Source: Vibrio algarum
Lineage (GTDB): Bacteria; Pseudomonadota; Gammaproteobacteria; Enterobacterales; Vibrionaceae
Length of the DNA stretch: 64,000 bases
Direction of reading: 5' to 3'
Assembly: GCF_028204155.1 (NCBI RefSeq)
Contig: NZ_JAQLOI010000003.1
Coordinates: forward strand, 62,001 to 126,000
In this document: piece by piece, positions 16,481 through 25,529 of the stretch
Position numbering within the stretch: the stretch's first letter is position 1
Layout of the letters: each line of letters starts with the position of its first letter
Notes under the pieces: model-generated
What the model was told of the DNA's origin: nothing
The model's input: the letters and a program-made list of their open reading frames with translations, nothing else
The model's database searches: none
Position numbers and translations under genes: made by a program

Positions 16481-17488
16481 TTATTTTTTATTCGCGTGTT
16501 TCATTGAATCTATTGCGACAGCAAATACGATTATCGAACCTTTAATAATGTATTGCCAATAAGGACTTACGCCAATGTATGTCATACCGTAGTTAATAAC
16601 TGTAAAAATTAGTACCCCAGTTACCACGCCAGCAATGCTACCCACACCACCTGCGAATGACACACCACCCACGACACATGCTGCTATTGCATCAAGTTCG
16701 TATAAAAAACCCAAATTATTTGTTGCACTACCGATTCGACCTGCTTCTAACATGCCGCCAAATGCATAGAAAACACCTGATAAAGCATAAACTTTAAGTA
16801 AAGTTAGAGGTACGTTGACACCGGACACTTTCGCTGCTTCTGGATTGCCGCCGACTGCAAAGATATTTTTACCAAAGACCGTTTTATTCCATAATATCCA
16901 CATAAAACCAATCGCAATAATGGCGTAAAAGGTAATATAAGAAAGTCTCAGGTCACCAAATCGAATAAACCCTTGTGTGAACTCTGAAAACCCTTCATCA
17001 AACCCTGCAATAGGTGAAGCCCCTACGCTATCGTAATAAAGTGAATTTAAGCCATAAACGATAATCATTGTGCCTAAGGTCGCTATAAACGGGGTTACCT
17101 TTAGGTAAGCAACAATGATACCGTTCATAAGACCGATGATTGCACCAACTAAACAAACAACAATCACCACACCAATGATTGGCACTTCAATTAGGTCTGG
17201 AAAAACCTTATTGACGTTGTCCATCGCTTGTAAAAGAGTAGCGGAAATTACCGCGGCTAAACCAACTTGTCGACCCGCGGATAAATCCGTCCCTTGAGTT
17301 ACGATTAGACCAGCAACACCTAACGCAATAATGACGCGAACAGAAGATTGAGTCAGGATGTTACTGAAGTTTCTTAGGCTCAAGAACGAAGGCTCTTGAA
17401 TAATAATCACTGCTAATAAAATAAACAGTACCGCATATATTGCACCCTCTTTTAGGTGCTTCATTGCAAAGTTTTTTAAGGTATCCAT
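16481..17488 (-). CDS. mglC: Galactose/methyl-galactoside ABC transporter permease MglC
   Basis: A 335-residue hydrophobic permease of the ribose/galactose (CUT2) class. Typical blocks include NILTQSSVRVIIALGVAGLI, GTDLSAGRQVGLAAVIS, PFIATLGTMIIVYGLNSLYY and GGNPEAAKVSGVNV. About ten helices form the membrane channel through which MglA drives galactose uptake. It starts 10 bases after the mglA stop with an AAAGGA site and is the last gene of the operon, ahead of a strong terminator. Confidence 0.95.
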   Translation of the reverse strand: MDTLKNFAMKHLKEGAIYAVLFILLAVIIIQEPSFLSLRNFSNILTQSSVRVIIALGVAGLIVTQGTDLSAGRQVGLAAVISATLLQAMDNVNKVFPDLIEVPIIGVVIVVCLVGAIIGLMNGIIVAYLKVTPFIATLGTMIIVYGLNSLYYDSVGASPIAGFDEGFSEFTQGFIRFGDLRLSYITFYAIIAIGFMWILWNKTVFGKNIFAVGGNPEAAKVSGVNVPLTLLKVYALSGVFYAFGGMLEAGRIGSATNNLGFLYELDAIAACVVGGVSFAGGVGSIAGVVTGVLIFTVINYGMTYIGVSPYWQYIIKGSIIVFAVAIDSMKHANKK

Positions 17489-17498
17489 AATTATTCCT

Positions 17499-19007
17499 TT
17501 AGAGATAACGAGAGGCCAGCTCTAATATTTCATTCTGAGAAGTGTTTTTAGTTTCAACAATGCCCGCTGCACGACCATTGCTCATAACCATTATTCGGTC
17601 GGTAATACCAAGAAGTTCCGGCATCTCAGACGAGATAATAATGATGCCTTTGTTCTTATTAGCGAGGTCGAGGATCAGTTGATAGATTTCGAATTTTGCA
17701 CCGACGTCTATACCGCGTGTTGGTTCATCAAGCATTAAAATTTCTGGTTGAGTAAGTAACCAACGGCCTATAATGACTTTTTGTTGATTACCACCAGAAA
17801 GAGAACCAATAGGTGTTTCATGTGACGGTGTTTTAACACTCATGGAGTCGATGACCCACTGAGTATCACCACGCATTTTTTTGTTGCTGAGTAATCCAAT
17901 ACTGGTTTTATACTCTTCTACATTGGCAACTAAAGAGTTGAAAGTAATGTCTAAACCACTATAAATTCCAGTGGCTCGGCGCTCTTCGGTTACAAGCGCA
18001 AATCCATTTTGTATAGCTTCATGTGCGTCTCTATTTTTCATGGTTCGACCATGAAGCAAGATTTCACCCTCGCTTTTTTCTCGAATACCAAAAATAGTTT
18101 CAACAATGTCAGTTCGACGGGATCCAACAAGCCCAGCAATACCTAATATTTCACCTTCACGTAATTCAAAAGAGACATCTTGAATGGAAGGTTGGTTTAA
18201 TGCGCTAAGATTTTTCACGTCCAGAATTTTTTCTTTCGGTGTATTGGTTTTTTCAGGAAAACGTTGAGTTAGTTCTCGTCCAACCATCATAGCGATGATT
18301 GAATCCATATCTAACCCTTCTAGTGGTTGAGTCGTTACCCAAACACCATCTCGTAGAATAGTGATCTCATCACAAATGGCGAATATTTCTTCCATTTTGT
18401 GTGAGATATAAACGACGCCACAACCCCGTTCTTTCAGTTTGTTAATTATGGTAAATAGATGATTGACTTCTTTTTCGGTTAAAGAAGAAGTGGGTTCATC
18501 CATAATGACTATTTTCGCTTCGTAAGAGAACGCTTTTGCTATCTCCAACATCTGCATTTGCGAAACAGAAAGCGTAGATACCTTAACTCTGGGGTCAATA
18601 TCAATGTCGAGATCTTTAAAGATTTCTAACGTATCCGTGTACATTTTGTCATGGTCAACAAATAAGCCCTTTTTGGGATAACGTCCCAGCCAGATATTGT
18701 CCATAACCGTACATTGAAGTACCTGATTAAGTTCTTGGTGCACCATAGAAACGCCTGATTCCAACGCTTCTTTTGAAGAACTAAAACTGATATTTTTACC
18801 TAGAAAAACAATTTCACCTTCGTTTTTTTCGTACATCCCAAACAGACATTTTAATAAAGTTGATTTGCCTGCCCCATTTTCACCCATTAGCGCATGAATT
18901 GAATGAGGTCTGACTTTCAAATTAACTTTATCTAGTGCCTTAACGCCCGGAAATTCCTTACTAATCCCTGTCATTTCTAACAAGAATTCATGTGTATGCT
19001 CGGCCAT
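17499..19007 (-). CDS. mglA: Galactose/methyl-galactoside ABC transporter ATPase MglA
   Basis: A 502-residue double ATPase, the normal length for MglA. The first half has Walker A GENGAGKSTLL, signature LSVSQMQMLEIAKA and Walker B IVIMDEPTS. The second half has the usual degenerate Walker A region (GLVGSRRTDIV), signature LSGGNQQKV and Walker B LMLDEPTRG. It powers uptake by MglC in the inner membrane. It follows mglB by 110 bp and precedes mglC by 10 bp, the canonical mglBAC order. Confidence 0.96.
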   Translation of the reverse strand: MAEHTHEFLLEMTGISKEFPGVKALDKVNLKVRPHSIHALMGENGAGKSTLLKCLFGMYEKNEGEIVFLGKNISFSSSKEALESGVSMVHQELNQVLQCTVMDNIWLGRYPKKGLFVDHDKMYTDTLEIFKDLDIDIDPRVKVSTLSVSQMQMLEIAKAFSYEAKIVIMDEPTSSLTEKEVNHLFTIINKLKERGCGVVYISHKMEEIFAICDEITILRDGVWVTTQPLEGLDMDSIIAMMVGRELTQRFPEKTNTPKEKILDVKNLSALNQPSIQDVSFELREGEILGIAGLVGSRRTDIVETIFGIREKSEGEILLHGRTMKNRDAHEAIQNGFALVTEERRATGIYSGLDITFNSLVANVEEYKTSIGLLSNKKMRGDTQWVIDSMSVKTPSHETPIGSLSGGNQQKVIIGRWLLTQPEILMLDEPTRGIDVGAKFEIYQLILDLANKNKGIIIISSEMPELLGITDRIMVMSNGRAAGIVETKNTSQNEILELASRYL

Positions 19008-19117
19008 AAAATCACTTCATTTGGAGGTTTATATATCATGTGAAACAATTAAATGATTGTGCATGAAAGCGTTATTCAGGAGGGGTGTGCTTCCATACAC
19101 AATAACTATTTATCGTC

Positions 19118-20092
19118 TTACTTAAGCGTTGACTTATCCACGCCAACATAAGGTACGCGTACAATTTTGTTGCTAATTGTCCACTGAGTACCTTCGGCTG
19201 GTGCTTTACCATTTGCTAAGTTTCGTGCCAACTCAAATGTTGCTTTAGCCTGAGCTGACGCATCGTTAAGGACTGTTCCAGCCATTGCTCCTGATTTCAC
19301 CAAAGCGAGCGCTTCAGCAAGAGCATCAACACCATAGACAGGAAGTTTTACACCCGCGCCGCGTAAGGCTTCTACAGCACCCATCGCCATACCATCATTA
19401 TTGGCAATCACGACTTCAATTTTGCTTCCGTTTGGTCCAGATAACCATGCATCCACTTTATCTTTTGCCATGGCGGTATCCCACATACCTGTATCCATAT
19501 GCAGCTCTTCGGTTTTTATGCCATTGTCGTTTAAGGTTTTAACAGAATAAGAGGTACGAGCTTCAGCATCAGGATGTCCTGGTTCACCTTTTAGCATTAC
19601 GTATTGAAGGACCCCGTCACCGTTTAAATCCCATGCTGGATTCGCTTTCCATTGGTTAGCAATTAACTCACCTTGAATGATGCCGGATTCTTTAGAAACA
19701 GTACCAACGAAAAACGCTTTATCATAACTGGCTAACGCTTTTGCACTTGGTTCTTTGTTATAAAAAACAACAGGTACATCATCCATTTTTGCTTTTTTAA
19801 TGATTGTTGGAGCAGAAGCCGGATCAACAAGATTTATTGCCAACGCTTTCACACCACGAGCAAGCATTACATCTACTTGGTCGTTCTGAATAGATTGGTT
19901 ATTCTGCGAATCGTTCATCAATACTTCGGTATCTGAATCTGCATCTGCAACTTTTTCTATCTCCTGTCTCACAACAGACATAAAGTTATCATCGTATTTA
20001 TAGACCGTTACACCGACAGTTGTTTCAGCTGCCACTTGGCCACCTAAACAAGCACCTGCGATTAAAGTCGCTAACAAGGTAATTTTTTTCAT
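19118..20092 (-). CDS. mglB: Galactose-binding periplasmic protein MglB
   Basis: A 324-residue periplasmic sugar-binding protein with signal peptide (cleavage near VAA-ETT, residues 20-23). Ligand and domain motifs match MglB: GVTVYKYDDNFMSVVR, VDVMLARGVKALAINLVDP, FYNKEPS, a DLNGDGVLQY calcium-loop segment, and VIANNDGMAMGAVEAL. It delivers galactose and glucose to MglAC and in relatives also signals to the Trg chemoreceptor. A GalR/GalS-type operator lies 46 bp upstream. No galactose catabolic genes are in the window. Confidence 0.95.
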   Translation of the reverse strand: MKKITLLATLIAGACLGGQVAAETTVGVTVYKYDDNFMSVVRQEIEKVADADSDTEVLMNDSQNNQSIQNDQVDVMLARGVKALAINLVDPASAPTIIKKAKMDDVPVVFYNKEPSAKALASYDKAFFVGTVSKESGIIQGELIANQWKANPAWDLNGDGVLQYVMLKGEPGHPDAEARTSYSVKTLNDNGIKTEELHMDTGMWDTAMAKDKVDAWLSGPNGSKIEVVIANNDGMAMGAVEALRGAGVKLPVYGVDALAEALALVKSGAMAGTVLNDASAQAKATFELARNLANGKAPAEGTQWTISNKIVRVPYVGVDKSTLK

Positions 20093-20137
20093 TTAACAAA
20101 TCCTAATTCTGTCAATTTTATATTTATCAGATCTTTT

Positions 20138-20153
20138 GTGTAAACGTTTACCC
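20138..20153 (-). promoter_or_regulatory. GalR/GalS-type operator proximal to mglB
   Basis: GTGTAAACGTTTACCC on the plus strand is a near-palindrome with the central CG and flanking pattern of the enterobacterial gal operator (GTGKAANCGNTTNCAC). It lies 46-61 bp upstream of the mglB ATG, in reach of the promoter. Confidence 0.75.
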
Positions 20154-20408
20154 TATTTACTATACTTACCAATATAATAAAAAATGTGATCGATATTATA
20201 TTATTTAAATTATCACTATAGGTTGCACTGCCTGTATTATATTGTTTAACATGAATTACATGGTTTAAGTCTTTGTTTTTGAAGGTATAAAAATTAACTA
20301 ATTACAGCTTAAAAATTTTCAAAATTTATAATTAATAATATTTGTATTATTAAAAATGAAATTACCATATTGATATTAATTATTTTAACATTATAAATTA
20401 ACAATTTT

Positions 20409-20424
20409 GTGTAAACGAATACAC
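20409..20424 (-). promoter_or_regulatory. Distal GalR/GalS-type operator
   Basis: GTGTAAACGAATACAC on the plus strand fits the same gal-operator pattern with one mismatch. Its spacing from the proximal site is 271 bp, with very AT-rich DNA between. Repression by looping is possible but unproven. Confidence 0.65.
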
Positions 20425-20753
20425 CAATTGTAAGAGAAGTAAAAGCTATTATTTACATCTTAACGCCCATATTATGTTTACGAGAAACATAGCTACGTTA
20501 ATTTAAGATATATAATGAATTACAACACTCATTTAGAATGCTGTAATATAAAGGCGTGGAAATATAAGGCTTAGGGAGGGACCCTTAGAAATAAGTTAAA
20601 AAAAGAGTGCATCCATAGCTCTTGTGAATGCAAAACCCTCACATGGAAACATTTTGAAACATGTTCCCGTGAACATTACTTTAAAACTGGCTGTTTTTAA
20701 GCGATTCGTTATACCGGGGCTTTTTAAAAAATGTAAAATTTGTGTAATAAAAA

Positions 20754-22103
20754 CTAATCGTAATTCATTTTTTTCGCGGCTTCTAAGTCGAATTCACGTA
20801 CGGTTCTTCGTGCTAATGTTCTGAACGGAATCGCCTTAATTAGCTCTTCAAATGGCTGAATTGCAAACGCCCAGAAGATTGAACCATCCAAAACGAAGAT
20901 GATTATCGCCAGTAATGGTAGCGATACCACCCACTGGCCAGTAAAGTTAATCTTGAAAACAGACTTAGTTTTACCTACAGCTCTAAGGATATTTCCGTGT
21001 ACTGTGTTATACCCGCGTACAAAAGGAAGCAATATATAAAGTGGCGCAATCGTCGCCATCGCTAAATAGGTTTCTGATGCAAGACCTGGGTAAATATGAC
21101 CAAAGGAGAAATGAAGACAAACAAAGAACAAGCAACTTATAAACGATATTCCGACTGCAACATCAATACTGGTATCAACACACTGTTTAAGGTCATCCAA
21201 CTTCCCTGCCCCTATTCTCTGGCTAATTAATATAGCAGAAGCATGAGACCAAGAAGTAATGAACTGACTGCCTGTACGTATCCATGGATACAGTAAGGTA
21301 ATTGCTACGTATTCATTAATATTAAGCTGAGAAAACATCAACTGATAGATAGTGATACCAATGGCTAGAATCGTAATATTTGCGGCAAAAGGAAGTATTT
21401 CACCTAAATGATGACGCGTTGTCTTAATGAAGGCGCTAAGCTCTTCAGGCAATGGTAAACTAATGCTGTCATCTGAGAGTACCGAATATGCAAGGTATAC
21501 CGTTCGCAACATGATAGCCGACAAACTGCCAAGCGCCGCTCCTGAAACGCCCATATCAAACTGATAGATGAGCATATAAGACACTGCACAATTGAAAGGC
21601 AATTCAATCAAGTAACCTTTAAATGGAACGGATGTTTTTCCCGTACTGTTAAACAGCGTAACGATAGTTTGTGTAATAGAAGTAAAAAGGATGATAAAAA
21701 CTGAAATACTGAGATAGCTTTCTGCTTTCGTAATTAATGACTCTGAATCAACAATCAATGCGACCAGTTCATCCCCAAAAATAAGAATGAGAGACATAAA
21801 CACCGCAGCGAAACAAGAAGCGATAGCTAGCCCACCAAAAAAGGCATTACTTAAACTCTTCGTTCGACCACTTCCAAAAGCACGACTAAGAATCATCTGC
21901 GTACCATTAGAAAGCGCCATTTGAATACCAAGTACAAACGCAACGATCGTTGTTGCCACACCCATTGCAGCAACCGATTCTTCTCCCAATGGCGAAACTA
22001 ACAGAGTATCGATCATAAGCATCGACTGCATTAACAATGCGTTTAGGGCTAAAGGCCATGCTAAGGTAAGGTTATCTTTGATATACGTTCTTGAAAGGGT
22101 CAT
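20754..22103 (-). CDS. MATE-family multidrug efflux protein
   Basis: A 449-residue MATE exporter with about twelve hydrophobic helices in two homologous halves. N-terminal landmarks include LAWPLALNALLMQSMLMIDTLLV and GTQMILSRAFGSGR. In the second half, SWSHASAILISQRIGAG and GYNTVHGNILRAVGKT are typical. Such proteins expel cationic drugs or metabolites in exchange for Na+ or H+. It is transcribed away from the TetR gene at 22266, whose TGAACGGTCGTTCA operator sits between them, so repression by that regulator is likely. Confidence 0.9.
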   Translation of the reverse strand: MTLSRTYIKDNLTLAWPLALNALLMQSMLMIDTLLVSPLGEESVAAMGVATTIVAFVLGIQMALSNGTQMILSRAFGSGRTKSLSNAFFGGLAIASCFAAVFMSLILIFGDELVALIVDSESLITKAESYLSISVFIILFTSITQTIVTLFNSTGKTSVPFKGYLIELPFNCAVSYMLIYQFDMGVSGAALGSLSAIMLRTVYLAYSVLSDDSISLPLPEELSAFIKTTRHHLGEILPFAANITILAIGITIYQLMFSQLNINEYVAITLLYPWIRTGSQFITSWSHASAILISQRIGAGKLDDLKQCVDTSIDVAVGISFISCLFFVCLHFSFGHIYPGLASETYLAMATIAPLYILLPFVRGYNTVHGNILRAVGKTKSVFKINFTGQWVVSLPLLAIIIFVLDGSIFWAFAIQPFEELIKAIPFRTLARRTVREFDLEAAKKMNYD

Positions 22104-22227
22104 TCCAGTGTCTAATTATCAATAATTCACAAAGATACTATTGTAACACAAAAAGATATCTCCTTATAATCACTGCTATAAATAGGCATACTTTTATTAT
22201 AGATTTACCAGACACTTCAAGGTATCA

Positions 22228-22241
22228 TGAACGGTCGTTCA
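22228..22241. promoter_or_regulatory. TGAACGGTCGTTCA operator between MATE and TetR genes
   Basis: A 14-bp palindrome with half-sites TGAAC/GTTCA lies in the divergent MATE-tetR promoter, 24 bases before the TetR start. Half-sites and spacing equal those at 5177-5190 and 10635-10648; only two centre bases differ. An in-frame ATG at 22227 overlaps it, so that ATG is an unlikely start. Confidence 0.75.
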
Positions 22242-22265
22242 TGCCTTTGGGGAGAGGTTTGTATT

Positions 22266-22865
22266 ATGAGTAAATACGCCAAGTTTAATAGAGAGGATGT
22301 TATCGAAAAAGCCACTAATTTATATTGGGAAAAAGGCTTTCACGGAACATCGATGCGAAATCTACAAGATGTAGTGGACCTTCGTCCCGGTAGTATTTAC
22401 GCCAGTTTTGGCAGTAAAGAGTGCTTATTTAAAGAGGCCATTCAACACTACGCAGACACCAGTGGTGCACAGCTACGCCAATGTTTAGTCGATTCAGACT
22501 CGCCGCTAGAGGCCCTAAAAAGCTTTATTAAATGTATAGTAATCGGAAGCCAAAACACGGCTCCAAGTGGTATGTGCATGCTAGTCAAAACGATTGCAGA
22601 ACTTACCGACGAGCACCAAGAATTATTGAGTTTTGCCAAAGAAAAAATGGCGGCTGTAGAAACTGAGTTCACTAAGATCATCCAACAGGCAATTGACAAA
22701 GGTGAATTAGATAAATCAAGCGACCCTGCAAAACTTGCCCGTTACCTCCAAGTTCAGATCATTGGTTTAAGAACTTATATTCGTGCCAATAATAACGTGT
22801 CAGCTGGCAATGAAATGATTGATGACCTATTCAGTACTGCCCCTTTGCGCATGAGTAAATGTTGA
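22266..22865 (+). CDS. TetR/AcrR family regulator next to MATE exporter
   Basis: A 199-residue TetR regulator. The DNA-binding domain covers residues 7-55 (REDVIEKATNLYWEKGFHGT, then GSIYASFGSKECLF), and the C-terminal domain (80-190) has the conserved GMCMLVKTIAEL stretch with a Cys that could sense electrophiles. The ATG at 22266 was chosen because GGGGAGAGG lies just upstream; the in-frame ATG 13 codons earlier falls in the operator. It is divergent from the MATE gene. Matching operators at the FrnE and YghU genes make it the best local candidate for regulating those too. This is inference. Confidence 0.87.
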   Translation: MSKYAKFNREDVIEKATNLYWEKGFHGTSMRNLQDVVDLRPGSIYASFGSKECLFKEAIQHYADTSGAQLRQCLVDSDSPLEALKSFIKCIVIGSQNTAPSGMCMLVKTIAELTDEHQELLSFAKEKMAAVETEFTKIIQQAIDKGELDKSSDPAKLARYLQVQIIGLRTYIRANNNVSAGNEMIDDLFSTAPLRMSKC

Positions 22866-22977
22866 TATAAAAGATAGAATGCTGAGCATTAGTATGTATT
22901 GCCGTTGCACCGCGAAAGTGTGACGCTGTTTGGTTAGTGACAAAGTGAAAATTATCGTCTTTTGATATCCCTTTTAT

Positions 22978-24051
22978 CTATTTCGCCTCTTCTTGGTTTT
23001 CTTCTTCGCTAGCTAACCAAGCAACAAACAATTGATAGGTAAGACTTAAAACAACGGCCCCTACAAATAAGCCCACAATACCGGACATAGCCATGCCGCC
23101 TAAGGCACCAAGCAAAATAACAAGCATAGGAATTTCTGACCCACGGCTTAGTAACATTGGTTTTAAAATGGCATCACTACCACTGATAACGATGCACCAA
23201 ACCAGAAATAGGCTCGCGGCCAACGTCGAGTCACCACTAAACATATAAATAATGGCAGGTAACAGTGCCAGAATAGGCGGGAGTTGAATAATAGCAACAA
23301 GTAACACAGCCAAAGCCCAAAACGCCGCAGCAGGTACCCCTGCGACAACTAAACCAAGCCCCGCAAAAATAGACTGAATAACAGCCACACCAATGACACC
23401 CTGCACCACACTGCGTACGGTTGATTTTGAAAGCTGAACTAACTCTTCACCTTTATCTCCGGTTAAACGTTCAGCAAGCTTAGTAATGCCGAGCAAGCAT
23501 TTATCTGCGTTAGTCATAAACGCACCAGCAATAATGGTCGAGATAATGAACTGTACAAACCCGCCACCAACAGATCCAACAATAGATGCTGTTTGAGCCG
23601 CCAAGTCTTTTATCTCATTAGAATATTTACTAAATACCCCCTCGATATTCGAAGAAGCAGATGACAACGCGGTGTAAAGCTTTTCACCCACCACTGGGAT
23701 TTCTTGAATAGATGTATTTGGTTTAGGCAATACTAAAGAACCGTCTTGCAGGGCAGCAAATACTTCGGAGGCACTGGTATAGATACCGGAAGACACAGCA
23801 ACTAGTGGAATCAATAACAATAAGACACCAATAAAGCTTAATAGCCCACTCGCCTTACCTTTAGACAAGCCAGTCTTGTTATGGATAGCCACCGCTACGG
23901 GGTATAATGCCGTAGCGATAATTCCACCCCATACCAACAACATAATAAAGGGCCGCAAAATAGAAAAACACCAATAGACAAGTAGAGCGACCGCTACAAT
24001 TTTAATCGCTGCATCTATCGCTTGATGTGAAAAGTCGTTTTTGATCTTCAT
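22978..24051 (-). CDS. AI-2E family (PerM/YdiK-like) membrane permease
   Basis: A 357-residue protein of the AI-2E transporter family (PF01594), with about eight helices. An N-terminal pair of helices (FSILRPFIMLLVWGGIIATA) is followed by a central soluble stretch (about 90-150) and a C-terminal block with PPILALLPAIIYMFSGDST and ILLGALGGMAMSGIVGLFVGAVV. Members export small molecules or ions; AI-2 export is shown only for TqsA. The ATG at 24049-24051 has AAGGATG close upstream and is preferred over one 8 codons earlier. The Lrp-type gene lies 62 bp upstream on the same strand. Confidence 0.85.
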   Translation of the reverse strand: MKIKNDFSHQAIDAAIKIVAVALLVYWCFSILRPFIMLLVWGGIIATALYPVAVAIHNKTGLSKGKASGLLSFIGVLLLLIPLVAVSSGIYTSASEVFAALQDGSLVLPKPNTSIQEIPVVGEKLYTALSSASSNIEGVFSKYSNEIKDLAAQTASIVGSVGGGFVQFIISTIIAGAFMTNADKCLLGITKLAERLTGDKGEELVQLSKSTVRSVVQGVIGVAVIQSIFAGLGLVVAGVPAAAFWALAVLLVAIIQLPPILALLPAIIYMFSGDSTLAASLFLVWCIVISGSDAILKPMLLSRGSEIPMLVILLGALGGMAMSGIVGLFVGAVVLSLTYQLFVAWLASEEENQEEAK

Positions 24052-24113
24052 GTAACATCCTTGTATATGAATCACTTTAATAGCTAAAAGAATTTAGCAC
24101 TAACTGAACGACA

Positions 24114-24578
24114 TTACGCGTAAACAGGAACTACACTTCTATCGTTTATCTGCCTTATTGAAAGATGGGTATGGATATCTTTAATGTTCTCTAATCGGTG
24201 TAACTGTCGAGTAAACAGTTCATAGCTTTCTAGATCCCGACTCACCACTTCAAGAAGATAATCATAGCCACCAGAAACAATATGACAGTTAATCACCTCT
24301 TCCATATCCATGACGGCGTGTTCGAACTCTTGTATCGAGTCGACCTGATGACGACTAAGGCTTATCTCGACAAAAAACTTCATCGTAATGCCTGCTTTCG
24401 CCTTATTTATTGTTGCGTGATAGCCATCGATATAACCTTCATCTTCCAATCGCTTTAATCGCCTAGCGCAAGGAGAAGCCGATAAACCAACCGTTTCAGC
24501 TAATTCCGCTGTCGAGATACGGCCATTTTGTTGCAATATGGTCAGCATATGTCGATCAATCCTATCTAAGCTCGTCAT
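24114..24578 (-). CDS. Lrp/AsnC family transcriptional regulator
   Basis: A 154-residue regulator of the feast/famine type. The N-terminal HTH (LDRIDRHMLTILQQNGRIST, then SASPCARRLKRLEDEGYI) is followed by the RAM effector domain (about 65-150; CHIVSGGYDYLLEVVSRDLE). Members bind amino acids and control their metabolism or export. It lies 62 bp upstream of the AI-2E-family permease on the same strand and may be cotranscribed with it; it is divergent from the HopJ-type gene. The effector is unknown. Confidence 0.9.
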   Translation of the reverse strand: MTSLDRIDRHMLTILQQNGRISTAELAETVGLSASPCARRLKRLEDEGYIDGYHATINKAKAGITMKFFVEISLSRHQVDSIQEFEHAVMDMEEVINCHIVSGGYDYLLEVVSRDLESYELFTRQLHRLENIKDIHTHLSIRQINDRSVVPVYA

Positions 24579-24835
24579 TGGTATTTTCCACTAATTATTA
24601 ACGTGATTGCGCATTTTTCAATCAAATAGTGACATGCTAGACGTATTTTTACAAATTATATCCGAATTGCAGCCCCATAAATTGGTCATAACAGCAATAT
24701 GATTAGAGGCGTAAATAAAACCTAAGAACCGACGAATACAACTAACTGTTTATAGTCTTTTAACTACAAATAGTCACATTCTTTTTATCTGATGATATAG
24801 TGCGAACACAGTTAAATAGAGACGGAAAATGTCAT

Positions 24836-25174
24836 ATGAAACAATTCCTAGAATTACTGGCTTCAGCACCCAATGAAGTGATGTTTGAGCAGACAATGCA
24901 AGTTATTGACGAAAATTTTGAATTTACCCCAGTCAGCTTCGTAAACGGAGAAACAGAAAACCAAGCAGGACAGAATAATGGCTCTTGCAAGATTTTTGCT
25001 TTTGGTCAGGTGCTAGGGTTAGATGAATCATCAACACTGGCATGTTTTGGCCAGTTCTATCGTGACGACGTTTTAAATAATCCGAATGGGCACGACCATG
25101 CCAACATTCGCAATTTTATCCAACACGGTTGGGCTGGAATTCGCTTCGATGGTGATGCATTGACAGCAAAATAG
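24836..25174 (+). CDS. HopJ-type family protein
   Basis: A 112-residue soluble protein of the HopJ family (PF08888). The block FEFTPVSFVNGETENQAGQN, then GSCKIFAFGQVLGL, CFGQFYRDDVL, HDHANIRNF and GWAGIRFDG, is diagnostic. Despite the name, taken from a Pseudomonas effector, free-living marine bacteria carry it widely and no secretion system is nearby, so a housekeeping role is more likely. The ATG at 24836 (MKQFLELL) was chosen over a GTG 12 codons upstream because it matches the family N-terminus. Confidence 0.87.
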   Translation: MKQFLELLASAPNEVMFEQTMQVIDENFEFTPVSFVNGETENQAGQNNGSCKIFAFGQVLGLDESSTLACFGQFYRDDVLNNPNGHDHANIRNFIQHGWAGIRFDGDALTAK

Positions 25175-25529
25175 AACTTTAATATAGGTAGAATTCCATA
25201 TCCTAACTGATGCATCAAACGCCCAAACCATCAAAAAAAGTGTCTCTCGCTCAGTGTTGGGAAAAACGATTTAGAGGCAGAGATTCTGTCCGTTCTTCCC
25301 AATGCAGATAAGCATAAAAAATGAGTTTAGAAACGTAACTATTGTGATAAGAATATAATATCGCTTCATTAGCTTGCTAGTTTTTACTGAATATTTACCT
25401 GTCTTTACACTATTTTACCTGAAAATCATTACAATTCGCGCCTTCTATAAGTATAGCGTTTGGTTACTTTGTGTAATTTTAATGCTACCGTTAAATTTAA
25501 AGCACCTCCTTAGATAGGATATCAAGTCA
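25175..25529. other. Intergenic region before the lipoprotein gene
   Basis: About 355 bases. No convincing gene. The last part is AT-rich and ends in a strong ribosome site (GGATATC region) before the lipoprotein ATG. No operator-like palindrome was found. Confidence 0.4.

Larger units (their letters stand above)
20093..20753. other. AT-rich control region upstream of mglBAC
   Basis: About 660 bases without a supported gene. The part from 20160 to 20460 is extremely AT-rich. Two sugar-repressor operators (20138-20153 and 20409-20424) bracket it. A short open frame at 20624-20824 has no ribosome site or family match and overlaps the end of the MATE gene. The 3' end of the MATE gene faces into the region without a clear terminator. 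Confidence 0.55.

Noticed and set aside
20624..20824. 66-codon open frame in the mgl-MATE gap
   Set aside because: It overlaps the end of the MATE gene, has no ribosome site and no recognisable sequence.
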